NCBI RefSeq assembly: GCF_019925205.1
Contig: NC_083560.1
Span: 53,118,270 to 53,182,269 of the forward strand
Reading direction: 5' to 3'
DNA: 64,000 nucleotides
DNA from: Metopolophium dirhodum
Lineage: Eukaryota; Arthropoda; Insecta; Hemiptera; Aphididae
Shown: positions 62,089-64,000 of the stretch, one piece after another
Layout of the letters: the number at the start of each line of letters is the position of its first letter
Position numbering within the stretch: position 1 is the first letter of the stretch
Translations under genes and position numbers: made by a program
The notes under the pieces: model-generated
What the model saw: the letters and a program-made list of their open reading frames with translations, nothing else
Told to the model about the DNA's origin: nothing
The model's database searches: none

Positions 62089-63449
62089 CTCTATGCAAAA
62101 CAATTTTGACGGCACGTGAAAAATTAAAATATTTATATTACATATTTACCTATTATTTTTATTTTTAACACATTAAATTGAATAATCGTTACTGACCGAT
62201 AAATAGCAGTGCCTATGTGCTTTTAAATTGTAAGTACCTCAGTTTTAATGTACCTATTTTCATAATTTAATGGCACGTTCGAAAAAAAAGTAATTTTTTG
62301 CACGTAGCGTCAAAATAATTTGCCACCCCTGTAGTAGAGTTTTGGATCATTCACGTTTCAATAAAATATTTGCACTTTTTTGTCACGTTAACACCAGCAG
62401 CTTTTGGCTCTTGGCTGCGTTTAGTTATTCTTGACTCTTTAGGTATTATTAAATAATTCAAAAAACAAATATCCTGGAATATAAATCAATAAATCATATA
62501 TATTCAAATACATGCATACATATACATAATATACAAGTTGCAACTATAATGACCAGCGTCAAATTTCGTTTTCCCCACCGTGCTCTGTATTGAAAAGTAA
62601 ACGAAGTTATACTTAAAATATCCAAAATTTAATGTGTCCATTGCCCAGTAAACTAGAAAAGTTTCATTTAGCTATTCATAGATATTTGTAATATTAGACT
62701 ATGTAGGAATTTAGGTTTTTTTAGATTATATCACAATAAACAAATATTTGTTTTGACAAAAGATGATTAGTTATATTTTATTTATAATATTTACCTACAT
62801 TTTTTTTTTAATGTATTATATTATTTATATGACTCATTTATTTAACATTTAACACAAATATCTAGATTCTAGATAGTTATAAGAAGTTGATAGGTTGATA
62901 ATTAAATAAACCATAAAGATATATATAATATTACAATATTACAACTATTGCAATACATTTATATAAATAATTGTATTATTAAACATATACATCGTATAAA
63001 TGTATAACATTAATACGACCGCATCGGTATCTTATACGCTATGCCACAGATAACCGATTCCCACGCACTTAAAAACACTACATATCCAATATAATATACG
63101 AATAACTAAAAAAAATCATGAACTATTAGAAATCAACCAACCAACATATTAAAAACGAAGTTTGAAATAATATCTAAGAAATATTCATATTTGAGATATT
63201 CATTTAGGAGAAATGGTTCTCCCCATAAAAGTATATTAAATTTCAATAAAATTTTATGAACTTTATAAAATAATTATAGAAAAAACGTAGATACCAATAG
63301 TAGAAGTTACAAAAAATTAAAAATTGGCATTTAATTACAATTTACAAACAAGTTAGCCAAGTGAAACCAAATTGTTTAATTAAAATTTTTCAGTGAAATA
63401 TTGAAAATTATTTTATTTCTTTTAAATGAAATTTGGTTTTAGTTTTAGA
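62089..63449. other. AT-rich DNA, no gene seen
   Basis: The complement near 62335 reads CTACAGGGGTGGCAAATTAT, a hAT-like end, with GGCACGT words behind it (62110, 62274), but no partner end was found. The rest has no features. Confidence 0.35.
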
Positions 63450-63665
63450 TGATAACTGATTGCACATAGAAAATATCGACAACGAATGACTCATTAACCA
63501 AATATCACTACATTAATAGTTATAAATTAGGTAAATGTGGATTTTTATTTTCGGTTAATTTATCACTTACCTATCAACATTCTCTATTGGCTATTATTTA
63601 TTAATTACTTAATAATATTCGATAACATTAACCAACTTTCAATAATGTTCTCTTGCTGTTAGTAG
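63450..63665 (-). repeat. Dispersed repeat R3, copy 2
   Basis: Inverted copy of 14670-14880, with shared GGTTAATGAGTCATTC and GATAAATTAACCGA phrases (on the minus strand). Confidence 0.6.
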
Positions 63666-63743
63666 ACTTTAAAATACATATAATACACTATTTTTTTTAA
63701 TTTTAATTTTTTACATAAATTAAATATTTCATGAAAGCTTCAT

Positions 63744-64000
63744 GCAGGGCCTTACATCCGAATTCACCAGAACCCGTAACACCCTTAAAACCCCTTAAAA
63801 AAATCAAACACCAGGAACCCCTAGAACATTTTGGTTAACCCGAAACCCGAATAACTTTTATTTTACAATCTTCATGTGCTACTTATATAATTTTGTTTAT
63901 ATTTTATGTGGTTAGTTCGATTTTGTAGTTAATTATTTGTTTAATAATAACAATATGAGGCCATTTTACAATAAATTGGAGGTAAATACTATAAATATTT
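63744..64000 (+). repeat. Probable left end of a hAT-like element, cut by window edge
   Basis: CAGGGCCTTACATCCGAATT at 63744 is followed by several AACCC/ACCCC words, the same style as the subterminal repeats of other small hAT elements here. The right end lies outside the window. Confidence 0.35.

Noticed and set aside
1..64000. CRISPR array, operons, bacterial insertion sequences
   Set aside because: No regularly spaced direct repeats with unique spacers and no prokaryotic gene structure; tandem repeats seen are internal to transposons.

Overview
The window is AT-rich eukaryotic DNA, most likely from an aphid. This is inferred from the base composition, the many short words of the TAGGTACCTA type, the abundance of hAT, P/THAP and MULE elements, and a stand-alone ZAD-type zinc-binding gene family. 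It has no bacterial gene organisation, no operons and no CRISPR array. Most of it is intron, intergenic DNA and transposon debris; convincing coding sequence is sparse and mostly broken.

Layout. 0.8-1.6 kb (-): a decayed C2H2 zinc-finger array. 4.0-4.3 kb (-): a tRNA-derived SINE. 4.8-5.2 kb: a CpG-rich, promoter-like patch. 10.3-17 kb: a run of small hAT-type elements with 8-bp target duplications and a palindromic MITE dimer. 17.15-20.44 kb (-): a three-exon ZAD gene (copy A). 23.4-24.2 kb: a complete internally deleted hAT element with a perfect 8-bp duplication. 26.5-30 kb: dispersed repeats. 32.9-34.0 kb: a 1.16-kb palindrome. 35.5-40.0 kb (-): a nine-exon FLYWCH-MULE transposase gene with intact splice sites but frameshifts and stops, carrying a nested hAT in intron 3. 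40.7-42.6 kb: a TIR element with an 8-bp duplication. 42.9-45.8 kb (-): a P-element (THAP9-like) transposase pseudogene. 47-51 kb: MITEs, a repeat pair and a perfect 42-bp hairpin. 52.29-56.11 kb (+): the ZAD paralogue (copy B). 56.7-64 kb: further MITEs and a transposase fragment.

The most interesting relationship is between the two ZAD genes. They are inverted paralogues about 32 kb apart, with the same exon structure, the same intron phases and the same palindromic MITE in intron 2. By hand alignment their introns are about 94-95% identical next to the exons, while the two main coding exons are only about 73-74% identical and most differences change the amino acid. That is the reverse of ordinary constraint and points to strong diversifying selection on a small protein of about 100 residues.

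No other host gene could be identified. All coordinates come from reading the sequence by eye, so element boundaries may be off by a few bases. Family names rest on remembered domain patterns, not on searches.
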